Assembly (NCBI GenBank): GCA_025924845.1
Contig: JAICHN010000083.1
Span: 1-14,346 of the forward strand
Length of the DNA: 14,346 nucleotides
Direction of reading: 5' to 3'
From: Chloroflexota bacterium
Lineage (GTDB): Bacteria > Chloroflexota > UBA5177 > JANWHV01
Numbering within the stretch: position 1 is the first letter of the stretch; every line of letters starts with the position of its first letter. Positions 1 to 7,377 of this stretch are shown piece by piece. The notes beneath the pieces were generated by a model. It saw only the letters and a list, made by a program, of their open reading frames with translations. It was not told the DNA's origin and searched no databases. The position numbers and the translations under genes were made by a program.

Positions 1-185
1 AGCGACGTGCTGATCTGCCAGAGGAAGGGGACCAGAACACCGATCGCGCCGATGCTCAGCACGATATAGATCAGCGCCTTTCTGATCAAGGCGTGCCGAG
101 CGCGGGCGCGTCGGGCCGCTTCTCCAGGATGGGACGCCGATTCAGCGTCCAGGGCCGGATCGGAGCCTGCCGCATGCACTGCCAT
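1..185 (-). CDS. Carbohydrate ABC transporter permease, MalG type (partial, N-terminal 61 residues)
   Basis: This is the N-terminus of the second inner-membrane permease of a sugar ABC importer. The gene runs off the left edge of the window, so only about 61 residues are visible. It opens with a hydrophilic, Arg/Ala-rich cytoplasmic segment (residues 1-36), then the first membrane helix, which reads LIYIVLSIGAIGVLVPFLWQ and continues into ISTS. That 'P-F-x-W-x-x-S-T-S' ending is typical of MalG-like permeases (known of the family). The ATG at 185 lies 10 nt after the stop of the MalF-type gene, with a GAGG-like ribosome binding site overlapping that stop. The two permeases are therefore co-translated and presumably form the heterodimeric channel. 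The EAA loop and later helices lie outside the window. Confidence 0.85.
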   Translation of the reverse strand, partial: MAVHAAGSDPALDAESASHPGEAARRARARHALIRKALIYIVLSIGAIGVLVPFLWQISTS

Positions 186-195
186 CGGAGCTGCC

Positions 196-1152
196 TCACT
201 TTCCCGCGACGACTGAACCCTCGTAATAGACCCACGAAGATGAAGTCTTTACGACGATAATGGTCAGCAGCATGATGAATAGGAAAAGTACGCAGGCCTC
301 GGCCGCGGCATAGCCGAAGTTACTGGCTCGGAAAGCGTCGCTGTATAGCTTGAGCATGTAGAAGCGCGAGGCGCCCACGATCGAATCACCCTGCAAGAGG
401 GGAGGTCCGCCGTTGGTCATCACATAGCTCTGGTCGAAATACTGGAAGACGCCAATGAGACTGGTAAGCATGTTAAAGAAGATCGTGGGAGTTAGCATGG
501 GAATAGTCACATTCCGCAGTTTTCCCCAGTAGCCTGCGCCGTCGATCGCCGCTGCTTCGTAGAGCGTCTGGGGGATTCCCTTGAGTCCGGCCAGGAAAAT
601 CAGCATGGTATTCCCGACTCCCCAAAGCCCCATGATCACGAAAGAGGGGATCACCCAGTTTGGATCGGTCAGCCAGCCTACCTTCGGCAAGCCGACAATA
701 TGGAGGACGTTGTTCAATATGCCATGGTCGTAATCGAAAACAAAGATCCAGATCGCGGCGACAGTGAGGCCCGCCAGGAGCGAAGGCATGTAGTAGAGCG
801 CCCTAAAGAGCGACACCCCCTTGATATCGCTCGCCAGCAGCATGGCCAGGACGAGCGAGACAATCAGGCTCAGCGGCAAGGCCAGGGCGGCATAGGTGAG
901 CGTGACCTTAATACCCTGGATGTAGTCCGGATCATTGGTGAACAGATTCTTGAAGTTGTCGAGGCCGACCCACTGCGCGGGGCTGAGAATATCCCAGCGG
1001 GTAAAGGCCAGGTAGAACGAGGCCAGCATGGGGCCCAGGGTAAGCGTGACAAAGCCGAAAAGGAAAGGAGAGAGCAACAGGTAGAAGGTGAGCGCCTCGC
1101 GACGCTGACGAACGGTCCTTCGCGGTTTTGGGGAGAGGACAACGCCTGCCAT
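196..1152 (-). CDS. Carbohydrate ABC transporter permease, MalF/UgpA type
   Basis: This 318-residue integral membrane protein has six predicted helices (roughly residues 21-43, 85-107, 118-140, 168-190, 222-240 and 283-302). The binding-protein-dependent permease signature lies in the cytoplasmic loop at residues 199-220: EAAAIDGAGYWGK followed by a conserved I-P. This EAA loop docks on the ATPase subunit (known of the family). A short basic N-terminus (PRRTVRQRR) precedes helix 1, as in UgpA-like sugar permeases. It pairs with the downstream MalG-type permease and takes substrate from the binding protein encoded upstream. An AAGG-type site sits 8 nt before the ATG. No ATPase gene is visible; such systems often share a remote MsmK/UgpC-type ATPase. 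The exact sugar cannot be read from sequence. Confidence 0.93.
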   Translation of the reverse strand: MAGVVLSPKPRRTVRQRREALTFYLLLSPFLFGFVTLTLGPMLASFYLAFTRWDILSPAQWVGLDNFKNLFTNDPDYIQGIKVTLTYAALALPLSLIVSLVLAMLLASDIKGVSLFRALYYMPSLLAGLTVAAIWIFVFDYDHGILNNVLHIVGLPKVGWLTDPNWVIPSFVIMGLWGVGNTMLIFLAGLKGIPQTLYEAAAIDGAGYWGKLRNVTIPMLTPTIFFNMLTSLIGVFQYFDQSYVMTNGGPPLLQGDSIVGASRFYMLKLYSDAFRASNFGYAAAEACVLFLFIMLLTIIVVKTSSSWVYYEGSVVAGK

Positions 1153-1190
1153 CGCTTACACCTTCGGTTGGTCAGAGGCCGCTTATACGC

Positions 1191-1241
1191 CGCCTCGTTA
1201 ATGTGAAGCCGCCGCCCTGGCGGCTGCCCATGAACGAGGCG
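1191..1241 (-). promoter_or_regulatory. Long intercistronic hairpin between binding-protein and permease genes
   Basis: The 101-nt gap after the binding-protein stop contains a near-continuous stem. Positions 1191-1199 (CGCCTCGTT) pair perfectly with 1233-1241 (AACGAGGCG), 1201-1203 with 1229-1231, and 1207-1213 with 1219-1225. The loop is 5 nt (1214-1218), with single mismatches between the blocks. About 20 base pairs form in total. No U-tract follows on the minus strand, so it is unlikely to be a full terminator. By analogy with malE-malF intercistronic elements, I infer that it protects the upstream mRNA from 3' exonucleases and raises the ratio of binding protein to permease. Confidence 0.7.
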
Positions 1242-1253
1242 AAACCGTGTTTC

Positions 1254-2558
1254 TCAGTGTCCGAGATACTGCTGGATCACCTTCTGGCCCTTCTTGGCCT
1301 CAATGGTGAGCACTTGCTGTACCGAGGTACCGGGAGAGGTGAACAGCAGGTTCAACCCTTCGGTCAGGGTGTCGCCCACCGATTGCGCCGAGGGACCGCT
1401 GTTGGCGTCCGCCGGCAACGTGGCGAAGTTCACGGCCTTCAGGAATACCTTCTCCACCGGATTCTTGTCGGCGCCGATTTTCTTGGCTACCGCCTTGATG
1501 GCAGGCAGGCCGTTTTGCGCCCACACCGCGTCACCAACCGGGCCACTCATGTACTTGATCAGTCCCCAGGTCTGGTTCGGATTCTTGGTGGTCTTGCTCA
1601 TCACGAATCCGGCGTAGCAGATCGTGTTGATCGGCTTTGCGCCGGCGCTGCCGAGCGGCAGCGGCGCCACGCCCCAGTTGAACTTCAAGGTCTTCGGGTT
1701 GGAGTATCCGGTCGGACCGGGATAGGGCCAGATACCGGTGAGGTTCATCGCCGCCTTACCGGAGGCAAAGGCATCGCCGATATTGAGCGCGCTCTGCTGC
1801 GCCGGCGTGGGCGAGACTTTATCCTTGGTGAACAGATCCACCCAGAACTGAATCGCCTTCGCCGTGGCCGGGCTGTCCATATAGCCCTGCACCTTCATCC
1901 CATCGGGGCTGGAGAGCGTACCGCCGAGTGAGCGAACCACCGGCTCGACCTCCCGTACCCAGTTACCGGACAGCCAGGCGCCATAGACGCCGTTTTTGGT
2001 CAGCTTGATCGCATCCTGGCGGAAATCAGCCCAGGTCCAGTTGCTGGTAGGGAAGGGCACGCCGGCGGCCTTGAACATGTCCTTGTTGTAATACACGGCC
2101 AGCGGCGAATAGTCCTTGGGCAGCGAATACTGGTGGTTACCCTGCTTGCCAAACACCAGGGTGCCCGGATAATACTGCGAGAGGCTGAAGTTATCTTTCT
2201 TGGCGAACGGGGCCAGATCACTCACCGCGCCTTTGGCCTGATACCAAGCCACATCGCCGTCGCCCAGCATGAACGTATCGGGCGCCGTACCGGCCGCGAT
2301 CTCCGTGACCCCCTTCACCCGGGAATCGGGCTCCGGCTCGAGGTTCACGGTCACGCCCGGATAAGCCTTGTAGTATTTCGGCAGGATCTGATCGATCAGC
2401 TTCTTGGTATCCGGCCCACCGAAGTAGGCATAGCGTAGGGTGGTGGAAGCATGACTGCCCTGTTGCGCCGGCGCCGCGTGCGTGGCGGCCGGCAGAGTCG
2501 AGCCGAGCGCGACCAGGGCCACCGGTAGGAATCGTAGTCGATGACTGCGTTTCACCAT
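1254..2558 (-). CDS. Sugar ABC transporter substrate-binding protein (family 1)
   Basis: A 434-residue extracytoplasmic binding protein that captures the sugar and delivers it to the permeases encoded just downstream. Residues 1-28 form a Sec signal peptide: basic MVKRSHRLR, a hydrophobic core, then THA|AP as the likely signal peptidase I site. There is no lipobox cysteine, so it is secreted rather than a lipoprotein, unless it is held some other way. The mature part has the layout of MalE/UgpB-like proteins, with TAPDTFMLGD near residues 92-101, aromatic-rich loops, and a C-terminal TLTEGLNLLFTSPGT region. It heads the operon. The AAGGAG site at 2562-2567 is only 3 nt from the ATG at 2558 but 6 nt from the next codon, a GTG at 2555, which may be the real start. 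The ligand is unknown. Confidence 0.93.
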   Translation of the reverse strand: MVKRSHRLRFLPVALVALGSTLPAATHAAPAQQGSHASTTLRYAYFGGPDTKKLIDQILPKYYKAYPGVTVNLEPEPDSRVKGVTEIAAGTAPDTFMLGDGDVAWYQAKGAVSDLAPFAKKDNFSLSQYYPGTLVFGKQGNHQYSLPKDYSPLAVYYNKDMFKAAGVPFPTSNWTWADFRQDAIKLTKNGVYGAWLSGNWVREVEPVVRSLGGTLSSPDGMKVQGYMDSPATAKAIQFWVDLFTKDKVSPTPAQQSALNIGDAFASGKAAMNLTGIWPYPGPTGYSNPKTLKFNWGVAPLPLGSAGAKPINTICYAGFVMSKTTKNPNQTWGLIKYMSGPVGDAVWAQNGLPAIKAVAKKIGADKNPVEKVFLKAVNFATLPADANSGPSAQSVGDTLTEGLNLLFTSPGTSVQQVLTIEAKKGQKVIQQYLGH

Positions 2559-2977
2559 CGTCTCCTTGTGGACGTTTAGGACAAACCGGATAGGGTTTAT
2601 AGCACTGCTCAGCCCGTAGGCGGCACGCCGCCAATGTCGTCGATCGCTGAGTGATAGCTGTACGATGTCCCGGTAGCCTACGGTGCATGTGCGAAATGGG
2701 AGCCTCTATGCCGCCAGCATTGGCCGGGCCCAACGCGCTGAGATTGCTGATGCCCGCGTCGGCGCGGGATAACGGGGGCGATCACCTCCTCTCCGCTTCA
2801 TTGCGCTACCCACCAGGGAGGGGATTCAGCGTGCTTCTGAAATCGTCCGAAACGTTTTCAATTCGATTGCTCAATGATAGGCTTGGCTATATGGCATGTC
2901 AAGGAGGCATGTACACGCTTCCTCCTCGCTGGGCGCTAGGCGGCCCGGTAGCCCTTGCCATAGTTCATTTGTAGCAG
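2559..2977. promoter_or_regulatory. Divergent control region between sugar ABC operon and glycosidase
   Basis: These 419 bases must hold both promoters. On the minus side, a TATAAA-like box lies about 40 nt before the binding-protein start. An inverted repeat GGCGGC-AC-GCCGCC (2619-2632) lies just upstream, and CCGTAGGC (2614-2621) is repeated inverted at 2676-2683. On the plus side, TTGCTC (2867-2872) and TATATG (2888-2893) are a poor promoter pair, with a spacer of only 15. The direct repeat GGCATGT occurs at 2893-2899 and 2906-2912. I see no convincing gene in this region. Confidence 0.4.
2848..2859. promoter_or_regulatory. Candidate LacI/GalR-family operator
   Basis: The palindrome AAACGTTT (2850-2857) sits in the context CCGAAACGTTTTCA. 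It resembles the central-CG operators of LacI/GalR/CcpA-type repressors, whose consensus is roughly GAAAACGTTTTC. It lies between the divergent sugar importer and the glycosidase, about 10 nt upstream of a possible plus-strand -35 element. That is a sensible place for sugar-responsive control of both units. No LacI-type gene is in the window, so the regulator would be encoded elsewhere. One site only, so moderate to low confidence. Confidence 0.4.
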
Positions 2978-5344
2978 ATGGGACATAACGTGATGATGAA
3001 TCCTCTCCCGCCGATGCCGTCACTCGCCAAGGAAACACGCCTCGACGATCCCTTTACGGCAGCGGGTGATCGCGCCTATCTGGTGGGCGCCCAATCCGGC
3101 CGCTTCCCGCCCATCGGCCATCACCTGCCCGGCCGGATGGGCGGCCTGTGGGCGCACCCGCACAAGCTGCTCGACGGCTTCTGGTGCGCCGTACAATGGG
3201 CGGACCAGGGTACGGAGACGGATCAATTCCCCACGCGAGGCCGGCTGCTCTCCGCCGACCGTTTCGAGAGTTTCCCCTGGGGTGTACGCCAGTGGTTCGA
3301 TCTGCCGGCGGAGGGGCTGCGCGTTTGCCGCACCCTGATTGTCCCCGATGGGATACCTGGCCTGATTGTCGATCTGACCTTCAGCGACATACGGGGAGAA
3401 GCACGGACGCTGGACGTTGCCTTTCTCGCGGTCACGGATCTGCGGCCGGGCTGGTCCAGTTTCGAGGATCCCGAGCCGACCGAGCATGATCGCGCCGCCG
3501 TCGATACGCCGAGCGGCACGATCGTGGCCCGTAATCCCACCCATACCTGGGCGGTGGCCTGGGGAAGCCTCCAACAGCCGATCCAGGCGTCGACCGTTCC
3601 GACCGCAGGCGCCCCCGACCCCGGCGCGGAGCGCGGCGCGGCAGGCGTCCAGCATTTCCAGCTCGCTCTGCCTGCCCACGGCCAGGCCGATCTACGGCTC
3701 GGCATACTGAGCGTGGATCCCCCGCTTGCGCGGGCCGCCGACGCACTGCACGATTTCCTGCGGCAGACCCCGTCCCTGATCGCCGCGAAGCAGCAGCGGC
3801 TCGCCGATACGCTTGGCCGTTCCCGCCTGGAGACGCCCGACCCACACCTCGATAGCGCCTGGATCTGGACGCACTGCGCCTACGACTGGCTGACCCGCGA
3901 CGTGCCTGGGGTCGGGCGCGGCCTGGGCGCCGGTATTCCCGACTATCCCTGGTGGTTCAGTTGTGATACGGCGTACGCCCTGCGAGGCTTGCTGCCGCTC
4001 GGCGACTTCGCAACCGCCGAGCAGACGCTCCGCCTGCTCGCCGCCGCGTCCGAGCGGGCCAATCCCAGCACTGGGCGCATCATTCACGAGTTGACCTGCA
4101 CCGACCAGGTAGTCAATCCCGGCAATACTCAAGAGACTCCGCAGTTCGCCTTCGCGGTGCTGGAGACCTACTTGTGGAGCGGCAACCGTGGGCTGATCGA
4201 GGATCTGTATCCCTTGTGCCGGCAAGGCGTGCTGTCGTGGACGCTGGGCGCCTGCGATTCGGACGGCGATCTGCTGCCCGAGGGCTACGGCATCACAGAA
4301 GTGGCGGGCCTGAACGCCGAGCTGATCGACAGCAGCGTGTGGGCGCATGAAGGCGTGCGGGCGGTAGGACGGATGGCCACGCTGCTCGGCGATGACGCCA
4401 CGGCCGCGCACTGCGCGGCGATCGCCCCCCGTCTCCGGGCCGCCATCGAGGCACGCTTTTGGCTGCCGGAGGAGCGCCTCCATGCCGACCTGATCGCCGC
4501 GCCCGGCGCCGTCCACGCTAGGCTTGAACGCATGCTCCGTCCGGACGGCCAAAAACCGGGGCGGGGCACCGCCATGATCGCGCACCTTGAGTTGCTTCAG
4601 CGGCGCGCCCAGACGTTGCCCCAGGACGAGGAAGTGGCCTGGTACTTTGCCAACGCGGTAATCAACGTTCCCCTGGAAGCCGGACTGAGTACGCATGACC
4701 GCGCCGTCGCCGCCCTGGAGCGCATGGAGACGCCGGAATTTCTTGGTCCATCCGGCGTCTACCTGAACGGGATCAGTCAGGGGGCGGCGATGAGCCTCAC
4801 CACCAGCGTCCTGACGGCTGCCGAGGTCGCCTATGGCCGCATCGATCAGGCCGTCCGCCTGTGCCGCCTTCTGGCCGATCAAGTTGAGTTGCGCATGCCC
4901 GGCGCGATCAGCGAGATGTCCCCCGACGGCGGCTGTTTCGTGCAGGCGTGGTCGGGATACGGCGCCGTCTATCCCCTGGCCTGTGGTGTTTTCGGCCTCT
5001 TCCCCGATGCCGGAGCGCGCCACGTGGTGCTGGCGCCCACTCTGCCGGCCGGTTGGCCGGGGGCGCGGCTAAGCGACGTGCGGGTGGGCGAGGCGCTGCT
5101 CTCCCTGGAACTGACCCGAAGTGACGAGGACCGAACCATCTGCCGGGTGGGCATCGACCAACCGGGGTGGCGCGTCACCCTTCTGCCGCCGCTAACCGAG
5201 GGCGCGGAAGACTTTGTCGCCCGTACGGCGCTCAGCATTCACGCCGCTGCCAGCGATGACGGCTGGGGCATCGCCCGCGCCGTACTCGCCGGCGGCAAAA
5301 CCGTCGATCTCACCGCGGCCCAGGTGGTGGAGCTATCGATCTAG
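2978..5344 (+). CDS. Six-hairpin glycosidase, glycogen-debranching/amylo-alpha-1,6-glucosidase-like
   Basis: A 788-residue protein with no signal peptide, so cytoplasmic. Residues about 25-260 look like an N-terminal beta-sandwich domain. Residues about 290-690 look like an (alpha/alpha)6 barrel, and the rest is a C-terminal beta-rich cap. Barrel landmarks are PDYPWWFSCDTAYALRG (321-337, candidate substrate-site D330), HELTCTDQV (370-378), GNTQETPQF (382-390) and LLPEGYG (432-438). These match the pattern of glucoamylase-like and glycogen-debranching C-terminal domains. I infer hydrolysis of an imported oligosaccharide, because it is divergent from a sugar importer. The exact GH family and linkage are uncertain. 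The start is ambiguous: the ATG at 2978 has no clear ribosome binding site; GTG 2990 and ATG 2993/2996 follow a weak GGGA. It ends 14 nt from the convergent pentapeptide gene, with no visible terminator. Confidence 0.8.
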   Translation: MGHNVMMNPLPPMPSLAKETRLDDPFTAAGDRAYLVGAQSGRFPPIGHHLPGRMGGLWAHPHKLLDGFWCAVQWADQGTETDQFPTRGRLLSADRFESFPWGVRQWFDLPAEGLRVCRTLIVPDGIPGLIVDLTFSDIRGEARTLDVAFLAVTDLRPGWSSFEDPEPTEHDRAAVDTPSGTIVARNPTHTWAVAWGSLQQPIQASTVPTAGAPDPGAERGAAGVQHFQLALPAHGQADLRLGILSVDPPLARAADALHDFLRQTPSLIAAKQQRLADTLGRSRLETPDPHLDSAWIWTHCAYDWLTRDVPGVGRGLGAGIPDYPWWFSCDTAYALRGLLPLGDFATAEQTLRLLAAASERANPSTGRIIHELTCTDQVVNPGNTQETPQFAFAVLETYLWSGNRGLIEDLYPLCRQGVLSWTLGACDSDGDLLPEGYGITEVAGLNAELIDSSVWAHEGVRAVGRMATLLGDDATAAHCAAIAPRLRAAIEARFWLPEERLHADLIAAPGAVHARLERMLRPDGQKPGRGTAMIAHLELLQRRAQTLPQDEEVAWYFANAVINVPLEAGLSTHDRAVAALERMETPEFLGPSGVYLNGISQGAAMSLTTSVLTAAEVAYGRIDQAVRLCRLLADQVELRMPGAISEMSPDGGCFVQAWSGYGAVYPLACGVFGLFPDAGARHVVLAPTLPAGWPGARLSDVRVGEALLSLELTRSDEDRTICRVGIDQPGWRVTLLPPLTEGAEDFVARTALSIHAAASDDGWGIARAVLAGGKTVDLTAAQVVELSI

Positions 5345-5358
5345 GTGATGCGCTGTAC

Positions 5359-6003
5359 TTAAAGTATGACCAGCCCCATCAGCGCGGCAAGCACCACGGC
5401 TTGCGACTGGTCCACGATAACGCCGCGCAGGGCGGCGATATCGATCTGGATGCCGGTCAGGTTGGAGCCGCGGAGGTCGGCTCCGGCCAGATGCGCGCCG
5501 TGAAAGTTGGCCCCGCTCAGGTCGCAGGAGTCGAAGACGACGCCGGTTAGGTCGGCTTCCTGAAACGACGCCTCCTTGAATCCGCACTTGCAGAAGCGCG
5601 CCGCCTTGAAGCGTGCCCCATAAAAGTTGGCGAACGTGGCGTTGCACTCCGACCAGAGCATATCGCGCATCCTTGCCTCGATCAGCTTTACCCCGAGCAA
5701 CTTGCTGCCAACCATCTCGACCCGAGTCAGATGCGCTTTCTCCGCGTCCACTTGGGAGAGGTCGCAGGTAGCAAAGCGGGCGTCCTGGATAGAGAGGCCG
5801 GGCAACTTGGCGCCGTTGAAGCGCGTCCGGTCAAACCAGACGCGCTCGAAGCCGAGATCGCGGGCGGACTGGTCCACGAAGACGGCGCGGCTGAGCGTAC
5901 CGTCGCTATAGCGCTCGTCGTCGGCCAGGATTGTCCCAGGTAATTCACCTGAGCCGGCGGGGTCGCGCGGTTTCCGCGGCTGAGTGATCCGGTCGTCGGG
6001 CAC
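5359..6003 (-). CDS. Pentapeptide-repeat protein
   Basis: A 214-residue protein whose residues about 55-200 consist of tandem five-residue units of the type A(D/N)LxG. Examples are FNGAKLPGLS, ADLTGVVFDSCDLSGANF and AGADLRGSNLTG. This predicts a right-handed quadrilateral beta-helix. It ends with the hydrophobic tail VDQSQAVVLAALMGLVIL, which caps many soluble pentapeptide proteins. Residues 1-40 are a polar leader. Some relatives (Qnr/MfpA) mimic DNA and bind gyrase, but most are uncharacterised, and nothing here shows that activity. The start is a GTG at 6003, supported by AAAGGA six nt upstream; an ATG slightly upstream is in another frame. It is divergent from the reductase-like gene, with about 117 nt between the two starts. 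Confidence 0.88.
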   Translation of the reverse strand: MPDDRITQPRKPRDPAGSGELPGTILADDERYSDGTLSRAVFVDQSARDLGFERVWFDRTRFNGAKLPGLSIQDARFATCDLSQVDAEKAHLTRVEMVGSKLLGVKLIEARMRDMLWSECNATFANFYGARFKAARFCKCGFKEASFQEADLTGVVFDSCDLSGANFHGAHLAGADLRGSNLTGIQIDIAALRGVIVDQSQAVVLAALMGLVIL

Positions 6004-6046
6004 TGATCATCCTTTCCGGGCAGGGATTCCCCCATTCGAGTTTGGG

Positions 6047-6061
6047 ACCATGCGATATGGT
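6047..6061. promoter_or_regulatory. Small inverted repeat in divergent promoter region
   Basis: ACCAT-GCGAT-ATGGT lies in the 117-nt space between the divergent pentapeptide and reductase-like genes. The arms are 5 bp with a 5-nt spacer. It overlaps the only TATGGT-like -10 candidate for the plus-strand gene. It could be an operator, but short repeats like this occur by chance. Confidence 0.2.
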
Positions 6062-6120
6062 AGGCTGAGGTACGAGCCAGGGAGATCCAATCTCGGACCG
6101 CCGGCTTGTGGAGGAACGCA

Positions 6121-6765
6121 ATGAAAATCGGTATTCTGGGCTCCGGTGTGGTAGGGCAAACGCTGGGCGCCGGTTTCGCGGCACTCGGCCATGAGGTGAA
6201 GATGGGTTCTCGCGAACCGGGTAGCGAGCGCGTGCAGGACTGGGTGGCGCGTACCGGCGTCCTCAGTTCCGCCGGTACATTCAGCGATGCTGCCGCTTTT
6301 GCCGATCTGGCCGTACTGGCTACCGGCTGGAGCGGTACGGACAATGCCATTCATCTGGCGGATCCACGCAACCTGGTGGGTAAGGTGGTGATTGATGCCA
6401 CCAACCCACTGGCGTACGCGGCCGACGCGCCACCCTCGCTCGCCCTTGGCTTCAACGATTCGGGCGGGGAGCAGGTGCAACGCCTGCTCCCGGACTCGAA
6501 GGTAGTGAAGGCCTTCAACACGGTAGGCGCCCCGCATATGGTGAATCCCGACTTCCCGGGCGGTCCGCCCGATATGTTCATCTGCGGCAACGATACTGAG
6601 GCGGTAGCCCAGGTGAAGGACATCTGCGAACGTTTCGGTTGGTCCGTAATCGATATCGGTGGGATCGAGAGCGCGCGGCTCCTGGAGCCGCTGGCCATCC
6701 TCTGGGTACTGTACGGGATCCGCACCGGCGCCTGGGGTCATGCCTTCAAGCTGCTCAAGATGTAG
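6121..6765 (+). CDS. NADPH-dependent F420 reductase-like Rossmann oxidoreductase
   Basis: A 214-residue cytoplasmic protein. Its N-terminal MKIGILGSGVVGQTLG gives the dinucleotide-binding G7-x-G9-x-x-G12 motif. MGSRE at about residues 32-36 closes strand 2, in the position where this family reads the 2'-phosphate of NADP. Later DATNPL and VVKAFNTVG match the F420-dependent NADP oxidoreductase domain family (Pfam F420_oxidored). Family members move hydride between F420 or other acceptors and NADP, but many homologues of this size have unknown substrates. ATG 6121 is preferred because GGAGG (6110-6114) sits 6 nt upstream; an in-frame TTG five codons earlier lacks a site. It stands alone, divergent from the pentapeptide gene. 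A weak terminator-like hairpin follows. Confidence 0.85.
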   Translation: MKIGILGSGVVGQTLGAGFAALGHEVKMGSREPGSERVQDWVARTGVLSSAGTFSDAAAFADLAVLATGWSGTDNAIHLADPRNLVGKVVIDATNPLAYAADAPPSLALGFNDSGGEQVQRLLPDSKVVKAFNTVGAPHMVNPDFPGGPPDMFICGNDTEAVAQVKDICERFGWSVIDIGGIESARLLEPLAILWVLYGIRTGAWGHAFKLLKM

Positions 6766-6818
6766 GAAAGTGTGCTTCTCGTTACAACTGGTTGATTCTG
6801 ATTCGCGGGGGGATCAAT

Positions 6819-6832
6819 ACTCCAAAAGGAGT
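6819..6832 (+). terminator. Weak terminator-like hairpin after the reductase-like gene
   Basis: ACTCC-AAAA-GGAGT is a perfect 5-bp stem with a 4-nt loop, followed by TGTTTG. It lies about 54 nt after the 6765 stop. The stem is short and the T-run is interrupted, so termination would be inefficient. It also encloses an AGGAG sequence that could act as a hidden ribosome binding site. Confidence 0.25.
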
Positions 6833-7003
6833 TGTTTGTATCGGCGACCATGCGCTGGATGGCCGTCCAGACCCCCGGCGCCATGGACGGGATCGTGCAG
6901 GAAGAATTGATCCTGCTGTTGTGCCGGATGCCGAGCCCCGATCCGGGAAGCGGCGCAAAGCGCGACAAGTCCAGGAACCGCTGACGTATCTTCCGGTGGG
7001 AAG

Positions 7004-7046
7004 GGTTTCGTGATGGGCCGGGCGTAGCTCAGTCCATCACGAGGCC
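7004..7046 (+). ncRNA. 15-bp stem-loop with G-U pairs upstream of the broken Nudix gene
   Basis: Positions 7004-7018 (GGTTTCGTGATGGGC) pair without interruption with 7032-7046 (GTCCATCACGAGGCC) around a 13-nt loop, 7019-7031. The core of nine Watson-Crick pairs is perfect. Three further pairs are G-U in plus-strand RNA; in minus-strand RNA they would be A-C mismatches. That bias suggests a structure acting in plus-strand transcripts. No U-tract follows, so it is not a standard terminator. The loop contains GGGCGTAGCTCA, which resembles the start of a tRNA, but there is no acceptor or T arm. It may be a 5' leader element or a small RNA; the function is unknown. Confidence 0.45.
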
Positions 7047-7107
7047 GCACTCCTGGTGAGAGCGCCGTGCCTTATCACGTGCATTTATCGATGGAACACT
7101 ATTACCC

Positions 7108-7377
7108 ATGTCCACACTGAAGCACAAGGTGTTTGCCTACATCACCTCCGGCACGCGTCTGCTGGTCTTCCGCCATCCCCATTTCCCAGAGGCCGGGATA
7201 CAGGTGTCGGCAGGTTCGCTTGAAGTCGGTGAGCAACCTGATGAAGGCGTAATGCGCGAGGCTGCTGAAGATACCGGCTCGCGCGCACGTAACTCCATCC
7301 TCAACCGCCGTGCGGCAGCTACCCGGCAAACGCCGTATCCGATGCATGGGATAGAAACACCCGCTCCAGCGCCGTGA
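7108..7377 (+). pseudogene. Nudix hydrolase, truncated after the Nudix box
   Basis: The first 57 codons are clearly a Nudix hydrolase. MSTLKHKVFAYITSG leads to the Nudix box at residues 36-57: G36-x5-E42-x7-R50-E51-x2-E54-D55-x-G57, with D replacing the usual second E. Family proteins are about 130-160 residues and hydrolyse nucleoside diphosphates linked to other groups. Here the family pattern ends abruptly near nucleotide 7280. The last 32 codons are Arg/Ala/Pro-rich and unrelated, and they end inside the antisense 3' end of the c-di-GMP gene (overlap 7319-7377). The C-terminal half of the fold is therefore missing and the product is probably inactive. The cause looks like a deletion or insertion junction at about 7280-7318. 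No strong ribosome binding site precedes the ATG. Confidence 0.7.

Larger units (their letters stand above)
6766..7107. other. Intergenic stretch without a convincing gene
   Basis: These 342 nt lie between the reductase-like gene and the broken Nudix gene. They contain a small hairpin (6819-6832), a strong G-U-rich stem-loop (7004-7046) and a short open frame of about 50 codons. That frame reads MRWMAVQTPGAMDGIVQEEL at its start and ends near 6983. It looks mildly protein-like but has no close ribosome binding site, and I do not recognise it. It could be debris of an older gene. The AT content is higher at its left end. Confidence 0.4.

Noticed and set aside
2901..2974. AAGGAGG followed by a 21-codon ORF ending 3 nt before the glycosidase ATG, like a leader peptide
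   Set aside because: The Shine-Dalgarno is only 1 nt from the ATG, too close to work, and the peptide has no regulatory pattern. The CCTCCT just downstream could mask the site, but the evidence is thin.
3692..5023. 443-codon open frame antisense to the glycosidase
   Set aside because: It is a shadow frame caused by high GC; its translation lacks domain structure, while the plus strand carries clear enzyme motifs.
6106..6120. TTG start five codons upstream of the reductase-like ATG
   Set aside because: GGAGG lies ideally before ATG 6121, and the Rossmann strand begins MKIGILG, the usual start of this family.
7020..7080. tRNA-like start GGGCGTAGCTCAGT followed by GGTGAGAGCGCC
   Set aside because: About 21 extra bases split the D-arm, no anticodon stem of 5 bp closes well, and there is no T arm or acceptor partner. 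The sequence is better explained as the loop of the 15-bp hairpin.
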